Source: Piper betle
Taxonomy: Eukaryota > Streptophyta > Magnoliopsida > Piperales > Piperaceae
Direction: 5' to 3'
DNA: 64,000 nucleotides
Assembly (NCBI GenBank): GCA_033002965.1
Contig: JAURVB010012588.1
Span: 1 to 64,000, forward strand
The notes below the pieces were generated by a model. That model ran no database searches. It had not been told where the DNA came from and was given only the letters and a program-made list of their open reading frames with translations. The position numbers were made by a program, and so were the translations under genes. Shown here in pieces: positions 9,760 to 21,860 of this stretch; position 1 is the first letter of the stretch, and every line of letters begins with the position of its first letter.

Positions 9760-12359
9760 TTCTTTGTAACGACCCGCCATTTTTCACAACATTGTGGGCC
9801 TAGCTGGTTAGGTGTTACTCACAATTTAGCAAATATGTCTAACATTTCTAACAAAAACATATATAAAGATCCCACCATCTTGGACCGTTTCCTAGTAGCC
9901 ACACTTATTTCTCAAATAAATAAAAAAGGGAGTCCCCATATTTATTTTGCTCCATGCTCTAGTTGTCAATCACCTAATTTCGTATCTGCACACCTGCAGA
10001 GGCAATTCTGCGTTAGTGATTACAACACTAAGTAGTATAATAAATAAAACAAGCAAGTACATTCCACTATTTCCCTATGTTCATTTTAATATGCGGTGGA
10101 GCGATTCTGCTATACTCCAAAACAATGCAGAAGAGGTATCCGCTATGATCCGCACACCCCGGCCATAGCCTTTTTGTGGGTAAGCTATCACTGCACTCAG
10201 GTGATTGCTACGCCCGTTTGTGGGGAAGCTCTCACTACCAACTCTAGTGCCAGTGCCTCACACACCCCGGCCGTAGCCTTTTTATGGAGGAGACTATCAC
10301 TGCACTCCAGTGCTAGTGCCTTGCACACCCCGGCCGTAGCCTTTTTATGGGAAAGCTATCACTGCACTCAGGTGATTGCTATGCCCCGTTTGTGGGGAAG
10401 CTCTCACTGCCAACTCTAGTGCCAGTGCCTTACACACCCCGGCCGTAGCCTTTTTATGGGGGGGCTATCACTGCACTCAGGTGAATGCTACGCCCCGTTT
10501 GTGGGGAAGCTCTCACTTCTAACTCCAGTGCCAGTGCCTCACACACCCTAGCCGTAGCCTTTTTATGGGGCAGCTATCACTACTCTAAAACAATGTCGAT
10601 GCATTACACAATTTACACACATAATACGACCACGTGTCGGACTGAGTCAATTCTTTGACCCCGGTTGCACTCGGTGCATGGTGGTCGAATCTGGGCTCAT
10701 GCCGACCTAGGCTACCAACAAGGAAAGTACGATGTTCTACGTATTATACGTATGGGTGACTTGTGATTTCGTATGACTGTGATCCGCTAACCCTAATCTG
10801 AATGAGGGCATAAAATTATACATTAGTATAATTTTATTTGCATGAACCTACATGCAACTACATGACTAGTATAACTATCCATTTTGAAGATATAAAATAT
10901 ATCATGCTGGACTTCATTAATTATTTACTTTCCAGTAAGTCCAATGATAATTTATTATCAATTAAGTCCTTTTCTTTCACATTTCCAATTAAATATCCCA
11001 AATAAAACCTTCATTTACCAGTTAATAATTTAATTATTAACCATACTCAATACTTAATTACTTGTATTAGTATATTCTTTAACTGATTTGTATTATCCTA
11101 ATTTAAGGATGTCACTAGTACAGTTATTTGTAATTTATTTTTAACTCGACCGTATCGAGTCATCCCATATTTATAGAACTGCCATTCTTCTTCCCCGACG
11201 TCCTTCTCTTTCACATACCTTCTGCTTCTTCCCTCCCAAAACCAGCATGTTTTCTTTTCCTTCCACCCAATTTCAGACCCCATCTCCTATCTACCCCACT
11301 GATCCAATTGGAAAACCCCAAAGATCCAATCTTTATCCGCTGCTATCTCATGGAACTCGGACTACACCCTACATGGGGACCTTAATTTTACCATTCATGG
11401 TGGCCGACCAGCAGCCATGGCGACCATGTCCTGCCCCATCAAGGTGACGACCAGTCTGCACTTTCCATGGAGGATCCACGTCTGGCCAGCAACACCACCC
11501 ATGGCAACATCGACCTGGTCTCCCTTCACATTCCTAATTTGCATCCCTCCTCGACGGTCTGACTCGGACACCCAAGACGACTCCGTCCGGCCAGCAGCAC
11601 CGCCAGGAGCACTCCCTACTTCCAGCACGTCAACCCAACTCACAAAGGATGGAAGATGGCGTTGTTGCTGCTACAAAACATCAGGATGACCTCCTAGTGT
11701 TTCCCTTCTCTTCGTTGATTTCAGATTTTAATTTTATGTTTATCATGCTTATTATCTAAACATGCTTATTATCCATTTGAGCATGTGTATTTATGCAACT
11801 AAGAAGAGGAAATGAAGAAGAATTACCGGAGCGAAGGAGGAAGCCGGCGTCTGTCTAAAGAGAAATTATGTGGATGACGCCCTCCACTTCTCTTTATATA
11901 ATGTCATGAAAGCTAGGTTTTGTGAAAACTTACTTCGCCCGTATTTCACTTAATCGAGTAACCGGGTAATAGATATGATTCACTTTATTGTTTAAATGGT
12001 TTGATTCCGCTTGACCGATTAAACAATAATTAACCGGTTGAAATATTTTTCACTTAACCGGGTAATTGGGTAATTGACATGGTTCACTTAACCATTTCAC
12101 TTAACCTGTTAAATGGGTACATGGTATGGTTAACTTAAATAATTAAATGGATAAATAGTGTAGTCGACTCAACTGATTTAACTAGAATTATCCGGTTAAA
12201 AATTACTTTTCAAGTAACCGGGTAATTCATACTTAACCGGCTAACGATTTTTTTTCATTTAAATGAAAAAAAATTAAAATTTTCCCACTTTCGATCCCAC
12301 CGCATCGAACGTTATTATTCTTATTATTATTTTATTTTTTTCCGCGTCTTTACATTCTT
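9760..12359 (-). mobile_element. Solo LTR, family A1, minus strand, with TTCTT target duplications
   Basis: The LTR itself is 9765-12354 (2590 bp). Its plus-strand ends are TGTAACGACCCGCC and CCGCGTCTTTACA, and it is flanked by identical TTCTT at 9760-9764 and 12355-12359. No primer-binding site or polypurine tract lies inside, so it is a solo LTR left by recombination between two LTRs. The family is shown by the minisatellite at 10150-10575 and the reverse complements of AACGCGGAATTGCC (near 10000) and GGAAACGGTCC (near 9880). It is about 740 bp longer than 1775-3623, partly through a CT/CA-rich block at 11160-11690 whose open frames I regard as chance. Confidence 0.9.
10150..10575 (-). repeat. 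Minisatellite inside LTR, about 6 units
   Basis: Units contain CACCCCGGCCGTAGCC then TTTTTATGGG and CTATCACTGCACTC, with interspersed CCCCGTTTGTGGGGAAGCTC blocks. This is the same repeat as 1-228 and the reverse of 2715-3260. Confidence 0.85.
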
Positions 12360-13236
12360 AATGCTACATTCTTAATATAAATGACCATTTAGGATTTAAA
12401 AAACCAATTGGAATTTTCTTGGTTACTCTCTAAATAGTTCATCATATAGGGTTTACAACCTTATAAATTTATGTAGAAGAGAACTCTGATGTTATATTTG
12501 ATGAAATCAAAGTCATTAAGGAAGTGGAGGTTAACTATGATAAGAAATAAGATGAGGTGGTCATAAAAACTCCTACTTCTTCACAAGAACCTAGTGAAGA
12601 TCATCTCAAAAGGAGTTAGAATTCCACAAGATCATCCTAAGGAGTTGGTGATTAGCTCACCCCTCCAAGGAGTGCAAACTAGGTTCAAGTTAAATATTCT
12701 AAACCTAGTTTGCACTCCTTGGAGGGGTGAGCTAATCACCAACTCCTTAGGATGATCTTGTGGAATTCTAACTCCTTTTGAGATGATCTTCACTAGGTTC
12801 TTGTGAAGTGAAGTAGGAGTTTTTATGACCACCGCATCGAACGTTATTATTCTTATTATTATTTTATTTTTTTCCGCGTCTTTACATTCTTAATGCTACA
12901 TTCTTAATATAAATGACCATTTAGGATTTAAAAAACCAATTGGAATTTTCTTGGTTACTCTCTAAATAGTTCATCATATAGGGTTTACAACCTTATAAAT
13001 TTATGTAGAAGAGAACTCTGATGTTATATTTGATGAAATCAAAGTCATTAAGGAAGTGGAGGTTAACTATGATAAGAAATAAGATGAGGTGGTCATAAAA
13101 ACTCCTACTTCTTCACAAGAACCTAGTGAAGATCATCTCAAAAGGAGTTAGAATTCCACAAGATCATCCTAAGGAGTTGGTGATTAGCTCACCCCTCCAA
13201 GGAGTGCAAACTAGGTTCAAGTTAAATATTCTAAAC
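12297..13236. repeat. 408-bp direct duplication flanking a 124-bp inverted copy
   Basis: Positions 12297-12704 and 12829-13236 are the same 408-bp sequence (offset exactly 532). The 124-bp spacer 12705-12828 is the reverse complement of about 12559-12682, with CTTCTTCACAAG changed to CTTCACTTCACAAG. The duplicated block starts inside the solo LTR (last 58 bp) and continues into copia pol, so the rearrangement happened after the LTR insertion. The unit could fold into a stem of about 120 bp. Confidence 0.92.
12360..12704 (+). pseudogene. Copia pol fragment: end of integrase domain
   Basis: Decayed reading frame with the Ty1/copia signature between integrase and RT: G-I-F-L-G-Y-like start, then Y-R-V-Y-N-like and D-V-I-F-D-E (near 12492). 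It continues into a Lys/Glu-rich linker with P-T-S-S-Q-E-P-S-E-D. Stops and frame changes interrupt it. A second identical copy lies at 12892-13236 because of the 408-bp duplication; the latter is the copy continuous with RT. Confidence 0.75.
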
Positions 13237-14679
13237 TCACATTGGGATTTCCTATCACAGGTGGAACCAAAAAAACTGTAAACAAGCCAAAAAAGAGGAA
13301 AGTTGGGTGTTTACTAAGCAAGAGGAGCTCAACCAATTCAAAAGAAATGAATTTTGGAGTTTTGTTCCACCACCGCAAGACCATCCCATCATAGGAAGTA
13401 AATGGACTTTAAGAATAAGCTTATGAACATGGAGATATCATAAAAAATAAGGCAAGGTTGGTTGCTCAAGGAATATAGTCCAAAAGAGGGGACTAACTAC
13501 AAAGAAACTTTTACTCTCATGGCTAAACTTGAATCCATCTAGATGCTTCTCGCCTTTACTTGTTATTATAACTTCAGACCATATCAAATGGATGTGAAGA
13601 AACTATTGGGCTTTGAAGACCCAAGAAAGACCAACCATGAATACAAACTCATCAAAGCCTTGTATCGTCCCTAGGGCTTAGCATAGAGACTTAGTGAGTT
13701 TCTTATCTCCCAAGGCTTTGCAAGAGGGAAACTAAATGGTTTCTTTGCAAAGGGATCAAAGGACAAGCTTTTAGTGGTGCAAGTCTATGTTGATTTTATT
13801 ATTTTTGGCTCCTAAGATACCAAGCTTTGTGAAAACTTTGCCCATCTCAGGAGCAAAAAATTTGAAATAAGCATAATAGGAGAGTTAAATTTCTTCCTAG
13901 GCCTCCAAATCAAGAAAACAAAACAAGGGATCTTCATCAACCAATCCAAGTATACATTAGAACTTATCAAAAATTTTGATTGGAAAGTGTTAAAGACTCT
14001 AATATACCCATGGGCACCACATGCAAGCTTGGTAAAGATAAAGATCTCCGATAGATCAAAGACTCTATAGGAGCATGATTGGGAGTCTTCTCTACCTCAC
14101 TACGAGGAGGCCAGACATAATGCTTAGCATGTGTCTGTGCTAGGTTTCAAGCTAATCCCATAGAGTCTCACTCACTCAAAGGTCATGAACAAGATCATCA
14201 AATATGTCAATCATACCACCAACTTCACCCTATGGTGTCCCAAGTAATCACATTTTAATCTATGTGCCTACACCGACTTGGACTTTGCCGGATCAAAGAT
14301 TGATAGGAAGAGTACTAGTGGAGCTTGTTTCTTCCTTGGATCTTACCTTGCCTCACAGATGTTCAAAAAGCAAAGCTCTATTGTTCTCTCCACCGCCAAA
14401 GCAGAATACATTTCTATCTGGCTTGGGTGTGCTTAAATTCTATGGATGCAACACACTCTCAAGGACTATGGCTCAGAAATGAAGGGGTCACCTCTTCATT
14501 ATGATAGCACAAATGCCATTCGTATCACCAAGAATCCAGTACTATACTCTAGGACGAAGCACATTGAATTCAAGTACCACTTCATTAGAGTGCATGGTCA
14601 AGAAGGAGACGTCAACATTCAATATATTTCAATAGATCAACAACTTGGATATATTTTCATAAAGACCCTTGGAGAATAA
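13237..14679 (+). pseudogene. Copia pol fragment: reverse transcriptase and RNase H, degenerate
   Basis: In order: N-E-F-W-S-F-V-P-P-P and I-I-G-S-K-W-T (13340-13410), H-G-D-I-I-K-N-K-A-R-L-V-A-Q-G (near 13430), M-D-V-K-K-L (13590), the RT active-site region V-Y-V-D-F-I-I-F-G (13783-13809), F-L-G-L-Q-I-K (13890), then RNase H with Y-T-D-L-D-F-A-G (14267-14290), S-T-S-G-A (14310) and L-S-T-A-K-A-E-Y (14383). The end H-I-E-F-K-Y-H-F-I-R and a stop at 14677 is the usual copia Pol terminus. The second catalytic Asp of the YVDD box is Phe, and many stops are present, so it is dead. Layout (IN before RT) is diagnostic of Ty1/copia; a SIRE/Tork-like lineage is my inference. Confidence 0.88.
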
Positions 14680-15183
14680 AGGTATACAAAACTTAGAAAT
14701 AACTTGACATTATAGCCTACCTTCTTGAAAGGTGAGTTCTCTTTATGTATCTTCTCCTTTTTATGCTTTATAATGTCTTTTAGAGATGACAAAGGGGAAG
14801 AGTGTGAATGTATTGTAAGGCTTAAGTCTAGAGGGAGTGTGAGCACCCTTGTATTGGGAGTATTGAAGAGTTGTCATCTCTTGAACCTAATGTATTTTTT
14901 GATGAAGTAATGAGAATGAGTAACTCACCTAAAGTTGTCAATCTCTAGTTAGTTATATAGGTTGCATGGCAAAAGTATAATAAAGCATAACATTCCAATA
15001 CAACATCTTGCTTTATTTTAGACTAACCTTTTAAATAAGGAATTAAAAATAAAGATGCATGGGCTAGCAAAGGAAAGTTTGAAGAGATTGAAGATTGAAG
15101 ATCATCAAGTCAAGCTCAGGGAATGCTCCATGAAGATTGGCACCAACCTCTTAAAGAGTTCACAACACATAAAAGTTATCATC
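14680..15183 (+). other. Copia untranslated stretch between pol and 3' LTR
   Basis: About 500 bp after the pol stop and before the polypurine tract. The open frames here (for example from 15055, which runs through the tract) are not conserved-looking and cross an element boundary, so I do not call them genes. Confidence 0.55.
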
Positions 15184-15197
15184 AAAAAGGGGGAGAT
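15184..15197 (+). other. Polypurine tract of copia element
   Basis: AAAAAGGGGGAGA followed by TTATTGAACCTTG. This is the standard copia plus-strand primer and LTR-start context, with the LTR TG start mutated. Confidence 0.75.
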
Positions 15198-16450
15198 TAT
15201 TGAACCTTGTTCTGATGAGACAACATCTCTTAAATTCTCTTTGTGTGAACTTAGCAAATCAACCAACCAAAGGGAAAATATCACACCAACAATGAAGAAA
15301 AGTGTTGACATGTTCAACATATCAGCAAACGTTCGGTCAAGACTTCGACAACTGAAGCATGGAGGTGCTGACCAAGGAGAAGGGTTTCTAAACCTTTGGC
15401 TAACCTTTGGTCACACGTTCAGAAACTGAAGATGAAAGTTTGAAGATGAAGTCAGATTTTGGCTTGTGATTAGTCGTATGTTCGGCTACTGAAGGTTCTT
15501 CTACAAAATTTCCAAAACTAATTGTGGAGTTCAAAAGCTCACAGTAGATCCCTAAAGTTTGAGAAGAGAGTTTGGTAGAAGATTAGTTGACGGTTGGTAG
15601 ACAAAGCTGATGTGGCTAGTTTTAAGTGGTCATTTGGTTGACGATTAATCGATTGTTAGACAATCGAACGATCTGGACAAGTTGTAAATATTAGCCATTG
15701 GAGAAAGCCAAAAGGAGGGATTCAAATCCCAACGGCTCTTAACCCTCTAGTTGATTTGACACTCTTTTGTTCCAAATTAAAAGAACGAGCATGTGCTAGG
15801 AAGGGATACCTATTTGCTTATAATTCTAAGTGTTATGCTTGTACCAAGGAGAGTACACGTGTACTAAGATTCACTTGTAAACTTCCTAGATGTTGGGAGT
15901 AGGTGTGTGAAGCATCTCTCTTGAGGAGAGGAGGTGCTTGGAGAAAGAATAGTTTCCAAGGTTGTAATGTTTCAAGTGTGTTTGAACCTTTGGTGAGCTA
16001 GGATCCTTAGCACTTGATGCTTGTGGCGGAAGGCTTGTTGGAGGCTCCAAGGCTGCTTGGAATGCAAGCTTCCTTTTCGTGGAGTGCTTATAAAGAATTC
16101 CTAGCATGGTTTCTTGTAAAGTTACTTGTAGTTTGGTTAGTGGATCTACAAAGACCTAATCACACAAAGGACTTGATGAGCTAGAAGAGAGAATGTACCG
16201 GTTGAGAACCTCTTCAAAAATTTATTTGTGTCCTCTATCTTTTCCTCTCATGTGTGTTTATACTTATTTCGTTATACACTTATTGTGTTTGACTTGTTCA
16301 GTATTGGGAGTTAAGTTAACCAAGTCCTAGGCCACTCTAGTACTTATATGGTTTGACCTTCATCAACACAAGTAGCAACTTGGAATTAGACTTGGAGTGC
16401 TTTTCGCACATACACCTTATTGATTTCCTTGCCTATTTAATCTTACTTGC
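15198..16450 (+). mobile_element. Copia 3' LTR, right end approximate
   Basis: Follows the polypurine tract and has the TTGAACCTTG start common to this LTR type. Late in the LTR is a block with GGACTTGATGAGCTAGAAGAG and CTCTTCAAAAATTTATTTGTG (16170-16230), resembling GGACTTGGTGGGCTATGAAAG and CTCTATAAAAATTCTTTGTG at 35202-35255 in the other copia LTR. The exact end was not found, since no second LTR or target duplication is available. Confidence 0.55.
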
Positions 16451-16559
16451 ATATTTATCACTTTTGCACTTGTCCATTCTTGTGATCTTTATAAGGCCTT
16501 AAGGATTATGGAGATTTAACTATTTTATTGAGCATTTCTAGTTAGCTCTTCCCGCATTA

Positions 16560-17187
16560 GATAGCCTTCAAAGGCCACTGTTAGCTGTCAGATCATCTCC
16601 CTCATAACTGTCATATTCTCCCTCTACTGTACTTGATCCTATCTAAGAGACCGTATTTGATCTGACCTAAATGAATGAAGCTCAAGATCAACAAAAGTCT
16701 TATCTGAATGTTAGAAGAAGACTACTACTGTGATTTAATGTGGGATCTCTCAAGATATTTACAATGAAAAGTGTTATACAATTTGAGAAGTCAGGTAAGC
16801 AAAGCCCTAGTATATCAAACATTTTGAGATCATTAAAAGAGTTGGAATAGTAGCTCATCAATTTGCTTTGTCACCAAGGATTGCAAAAATTCATGACGTA
16901 TTTCTTTTATTATGTTAAAGAAATATATGATAAACAAAATCCCATATCATATGCTTCAAGGATGTAGAGCTGTAAGAAGATGTCTTATGCTGAAAGACCA
17001 TTAAAAATCCTTGATATAAAAGAGAAAGTATTACGCTTCAAGACTATTCCACTGATGAAAGTTCTATGGAGGAATCACAACTTTGAAGAGGATACATAGA
17101 AGGTAGCAACAGAATGAAATCCAAGTATCCCATTACTTTCTTAGTTATAGCGCATTTCATGGCATACTTCCACTATGGGGGAGAGAT
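16560..17187 (+). pseudogene. Gypsy pol 3' end (Tekay/Del-like), degenerate
   Basis: The frame near 16970-17110 reads S-Y-A-E-R-P-L-K-I-L-D, then K-E-K-V-L-R-F-K-T-I-P-L-M-K-V-L-W, then a stop in the T-W-E position. This is the conserved tail after the integrase of Del/Tekay-lineage gypsy Pol (variant chromodomain side). Upstream, L-V-R-S-L-K-E-L and P-R-I-A-K-I-H-D-V-F echo the preceding F-H-V-S region. It ends at a polypurine tract (ATGGGGGAGAGA near 17175-17186). Confidence 0.65.
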
Positions 17188-17685
17188 TGTAGTGATCAAT
17201 ATCTTTTTCGAATTAATAGTGAATTTCTGGATAATATTCTTTTAACAGGGATACAATGTAATAATGAATATTTTTACAAATTTTTTTTCATCAATTATGT
17301 TGTCCTTATGTTAGCAGATATTATGCAGGTCAGTTGTTAGCAAGCTTTCGAGAACGACATGTAGAATGATGATCTCAGCCTTTGAGATTTTATTTTATTT
17401 GCATAACCAATTAGAAACTTATGTTGAGTTGTTAAGCTCTATATACACATGGACACATTAAGCATATTATGAGGATTCATATCATTTGATATCAGAATAA
17501 TATGGTATCGTGATTAGTTCTCCACACTTATTTATAGTTAATTTTCATTTTAATTTCTTTATTGTATATTTGTATTTATGTGTCAAAATTGTAGTAGTAG
17601 TAATAGTCTTAAATACAATTTAGAAATTTGGGGCCCTTACACTAGGTGTAAATTCTTAGGGTGTTAAGAGTGGTTCAAGTTTATT
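17188..17685 (+). mobile_element. Gypsy 3' LTR start, right end uncertain
   Basis: TGTAGTGATCAATATC starts right after the polypurine tract GGGGGAGAGAT. The sequence is AT-rich. I place the end before the diverged satellite at 17685 only because that repeat starts there. Confidence 0.4.
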
Positions 17686-18690
17686 GTGTCATGACCCGAA
17701 TCAGGTATAAATTAATGGGTCTAATTATTTCTTCAAAAGTGGTTAATTAAAGTTGAAGATCTATATATGCCACCCTCATTAATATACAAGATCTTACCTC
17801 ATTAAAATTGGTTATAGGACTAATTTGGGAGAGTTCACAATCTATAATGACCTGAGCTAAATACAAACTGATGGGTCTAAACTAATATTTTCAAAATAGT
17901 TATAGTAAGTTGAAGATCTATAGATCATCTACACTATTTAATCAGATCTTACCCAAGTGTGTGTATATTGGAAGTGAGTCTAAGTTGTGATTATCACAAT
18001 CCACCCAACCTATGAAATTTCATCCTCAAAATTACTACACTTAAGCTTGTCAGTCTACGGGCCTCAACACATCCAGTCCAGACACCATCTAATATGATTT
18101 CCAATTAGCTCTGATACAAACTATAACAACTAAGCATAAGTGCAAACTGATGGAAATAAGTTATCTCTTCAAAATGGTTAATCCAAGTTGAAGATTTATA
18201 AACCATCCTCATTAATAAATTGATTTTACTCGTATTGGACGTGGAATTAAGTTGGAGTTATTATATGCAAATTGATGGGCCCAACTTATATATTCAAAAT
18301 GGCTATACGAAGTTGAAGATTTATAAACCACGTCCTTACTATACTAGATCTTAGCCCAATAAATATTGATATAAGACTAATTTAGGAAAATATCACAATC
18401 TGTTCACTTAAGAAACTTTCGTCCTCAAATTTTGTAACCTTGCCCCATGGTAAGCAGCTTAATCAAAGCTCGGTTCAGCCCACTGTCCAATATATTTTTG
18501 GGTAGGCTCTAATACCATTTATATTTGCCTGACGTAAAGAAAAATTGATGTGTCTAAGTCATCTCTTCAGAAATAATTAACACAAGTTGAAGAAATATAG
18601 ACCATCTTACAATATAGTGGATCTTACCCCTTTAAATATTGGATATGAAACTAATTTGAAAAATATTACATTTTGGCTTAAGGAGGAGCA
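17685..18690. repeat. Diverged satellite copies related to the 382-bp unit
   Basis: Repeated blocks of the type GACC...AAATTGATGGGTCTAA, TTCAAAA.GGTTAAT, AAGTTGAAGATCTATA, then CAAGATCTTACC and GGACTAATTTGGGAG...TCACAATC recur at about 17690, 17850, 18125, 18250 and 18530. Order and wording match the first half of the 5177-6848 unit (GTAATGGGCTAAGTTATTTC...GTTAAAGATCTATAGTCC...GGACTAAGTTGAG), with a CTGATACAAACTATAAC equivalent of CTGATACCATTTATAAC. Full units and half-units of about 165-400 bp alternate. Confidence 0.7.
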
Positions 18691-19256
18691 TTGTAAGGTA
18701 TTATTGACTTGTAAGGTGCACAAATCATGTTATAGTAGAAGTTAAAACCTACATTTTCAAGGACTTGGAAAGGAAGGAAAGAGTAGTAGGAATTTTGAAC
18801 CTTTACAAAAATCATGATTATCATTGTCTTTGTCTTTCTCTTGTTTACTTATTACTTATTTTGCTTGTGCTAATTCAACTTAATACTCTCATACTTGGCT
18901 TGATTGTCAAAAGTATTGAGTGGACATATTTTAAATCAATTAGAACTCTTGTCTTGATGGTCTAAGTTTGTAAAACTTGAGTCTTTAATTGTTATTGATC
19001 ATTCTTTTATAAAATTAATTTTCATTGTTTTAGATGGTAAGTCATTATAGGTGTGCCACTTGTATACCATGCTAGGTGCACGTGACACCCTAAACCAATG
19101 AGTGTGAATGCCTTTACAATTAGAGGTGTTATCTAGGTAGTATGGGTGATATAGGTCACCTATGCGATATGGATAACAGTGTAATGGGATAGCGTGCCCA
19201 CTTTAGCTATACATATGAGTGGCAATGCTTAAAAAAAAAATTTACTCATGACCCTA
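18691..19256. other. No gene seen
   Basis: AT-rich sequence leading to the polypurine tract at 19283. It is probably internal sequence of the element whose 3' LTR starts at 19296, but no coding motif was recognised. Confidence 0.4.
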
Positions 19257-19384
19257 TTATATTTTCGAAGATGAAGATTCCCAAGCTGGGGAGATTGTAA
19301 AACCCCAATTTTTCTCCTTATTATATTTTCGAAGACGAAAATTCCTAAGCTGGGGAGATTGCCCCCGAAAAAATTAATTAGGTT
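19257..19384 (+). repeat. 64-bp tandem duplication carrying a doubled polypurine tract
   Basis: TATATTTTCGAAGA followed by GAA.ATTCC.AAGCTGGGGAGATTG occurs twice, with AAGCTGGGGAGA at 19283-19294 and 19347-19358. Only the first is followed by a TGTAAAACCCC LTR start; the second is followed by GCCCCCG. Confidence 0.8.
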
Positions 19385-20996
19385 ATTTTATTTAGGGCTT
19401 TATAAATCTTAAAATGAACCATAAATAATATTTAATTAAATAAATTCTTAAGAGTCAATATCATTTATAAACCATTCATATTCACTTAATAGTAAGTTTT
19501 TAACTTTTCATTATCACACAAATAATAAAGTAATAAGTGATTACGTTCTTTTTTATAAAATTTAATGTAATGACTTCTTAAATTCCACACATATTAATAA
19601 AATTCAATATAATGACTTCTTGAATTCCACACATACTATTCTATATAAAGGAGAGTTCTTTTGTTACATGAAACATCCTTTGGATAGCTTATGAGCGTAT
19701 TTGGCTTTAGAGAAATTACATTAATATTAGGATCATGCGGCTGTAGTTGCAGATACCTCATCACAATTCTAGGTCCGTATAATTATTTAAAATGTTGTAT
19801 TTTCTCTTGAGGACAACTTGGTCAGCTTGAGTCAAATTTGACGACCATGCACCGAGTGCAACCGGGGTCAAGGAATTGACTCAGTCTGACATGGGCTACA
19901 TCCTTCATAATCAAATAATGGACATGATGGACTAACCCATCATGACCAGTAAATTGGACATGGCAGATTGGACTCGCCAGCCAAATACGGACATGGTGGA
20001 TTGGACTCACCAGCCGATAACAGACATGGCGAATTGAACTCGCTAGCCAGTAATGGACATGATGGAGTGACCCATCAGCCAATAAATTAAACATGGCAGA
20101 TTGGACTCGCCATCCAATTACGGATATAGGGGATTGGACTCACCAGCCGATAACGGACATAGAGGATTGGACTCGCCAGCCAGTAATGGAGATGATGGAC
20201 TGACCCATCCGCCAATAAATTGGACATGGCGAATTGGACTCGCCAGCCAATTACGGACATGGCGAATTGGACTCGCCAGCCGATAATGGACATGGTGGAT
20301 TGGACTCACCAGCCAATAACGGACATGGTGGATTGGACTCACCAGCAAATAATGGACATGGTGGATTGGACTCGCCAGCCGGTAAATTGGACATGGCAGA
20401 TTGGACTCGCCAGCGAATTACGGACATGGTGGACTGGCTCTATGGTGGACTGACCCATCAGCCAACTAATGGATATGGTGGATTAAACTCACCAGCCGAT
20501 AACGGACATGGCGGATTGGACTCGCCAGTCGGTAATGGACATGGTGGACTGACCCATCAGCCAATAGATGGGCATGGTGGATTGAACTATCAGCTAATAA
20601 ATTGACATGTTGGAATGGTCACAATAGCCATTATTATAGATAATGATGGGGAGTTTATGGACTTATTTTATTTAATTATATGGTTTAGTATTTTTATCAA
20701 TAACGCGGAATTGCCTCCGCAGGTATGAGTATGGAAGGATGGGTAGAATTGGGATAAAATTGGGACAGCTAGAGGACTCTATTATTGGACTATTCTTTCG
20801 AGATTGTTTGCGTAACAGTGGGATGTTGGTTCAGTTCTTGGGACTTAGATTATTCCGAGCATTTATATAATAAATTTATTGTTGTGGATTTATTAAAAAT
20901 TTTGAAAATTAATAGAAAATTAATTTATGAAATATTTAATTTTATATAGTAACACTTTGCTCGTGGCTCATGGCTCCGAACGGGCGGGTCGTTACA
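19296..20996 (+). mobile_element. 3' LTR, family D (1701 bp), with 33-bp repeat array inside
   Basis: Begins TGTAAAACCCC after a polypurine tract and ends CGGGCGGGTCGTTACA at 20996. It contains the shared AACGCGGAATTGCCTCCGC motif at 20702-20720 and a GTGCAACCGGGGTCAAGGAA block (19855-19874) also present, in either orientation, in families A and A1. No matching 5' LTR is in the window to the left, so the rest of the element is lost. Confidence 0.75.
19900..20610. repeat. 33-bp minisatellite, about 21 units, within family D LTR
   Basis: The unit has the form ATTGGACTCGCCAGCC + RATAACGGACATGG + CGG. Every few units a variant with TGGACTGACCCATCAGCC appears (near 19920, 20060, 20190, 20450 and 20540), suggesting a higher-order repeat of about four units. 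Because 33 is a multiple of 3, open frames run through it on both strands; their repetitive products are not taken as proteins. Confidence 0.92.
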
Positions 20997-21860
20997 TTAT
21001 TTGTCTATCGTAATCATAAGAGGTCCAAGGTGTTTGTGGAGATCTAATTTGTTTAATTTGTGATCTTATTCTCTTCAACGTATAACCCGTCAGCACTAAC
21101 CCCAATTATTGATCCAAAACCCTACGCTGAAGGCTCATGTTTTACATTACTAATCAAACCTAAAGCCAAACTCTATTTTCCCAATATAATAATAATATAG
21201 TGAATTAAGTCAAATACTAATAGTGTGACCCAGTAACAAGTAAAGAAAACTAAGTCTTAAGGAAGGAAAGCAACTTATCTCTAGCCAACATAAATGAGAT
21301 TTCTTTTGAAGCAAGATTAATTAGATAAATGTGGAAGGTATTACACCAAATAAGCACGGTTGTGAAAGTAGTAAGATAAGCGGCCGAACTTTATGTTTAG
21401 ACCTTAAGAAAGTAGAAAGCGCACAAAGATAAAAGCAAAATATTCTTGGGAGCCCTGAACGCCTCATTAAATTTTCCAAAATAAACACTAGACCACTTTT
21501 TAATTGTAATCTTCGTCCCAAAGAATGAAATTCAAATTCAAGGCACAATCAACTTGCTGTTCGAAAAATATGGTATGGCTGCATATTACAATAGACTTTT
21601 ACAAAACGGATGTTATTGTCCAAAATTTTGAATTACTTGATAGTCATCATGTTTCAGCCAAAGAAGATTTTGATGCCAAGTCATTCGTGTTTCAGCCAAA
21701 GATTTTGATATATGTCCTGCTTCCTTCAGAGAATATGCAAAAATTACATCATTGATAGATGCCCATGTAATTATCATCTCAAAGATAGATTTTATGCCTC
21801 TGGATTTACGTAAATCACAAATGCACATCAGCCCGTTGAGTTATGACAACCAAATTAACT
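20997..21860. other. No gene seen; region downstream of the TACO1-like gene
   Basis: AT-rich DNA between the family D LTR and the stop codon of the minus-strand gene at 21861. The last part should contain its 3' UTR. No poly(A) signal could be assigned with confidence. Confidence 0.4.

Noticed and set aside
15055..15429. 124-residue plus-strand open frame
   Set aside because: Runs through the copia polypurine tract and LTR start, so it crosses an element boundary and has no domain.
20101..20605. Open frames with repetitive peptides on both strands
   Set aside because: They result from a 33-bp tandem repeat whose length is a multiple of three.
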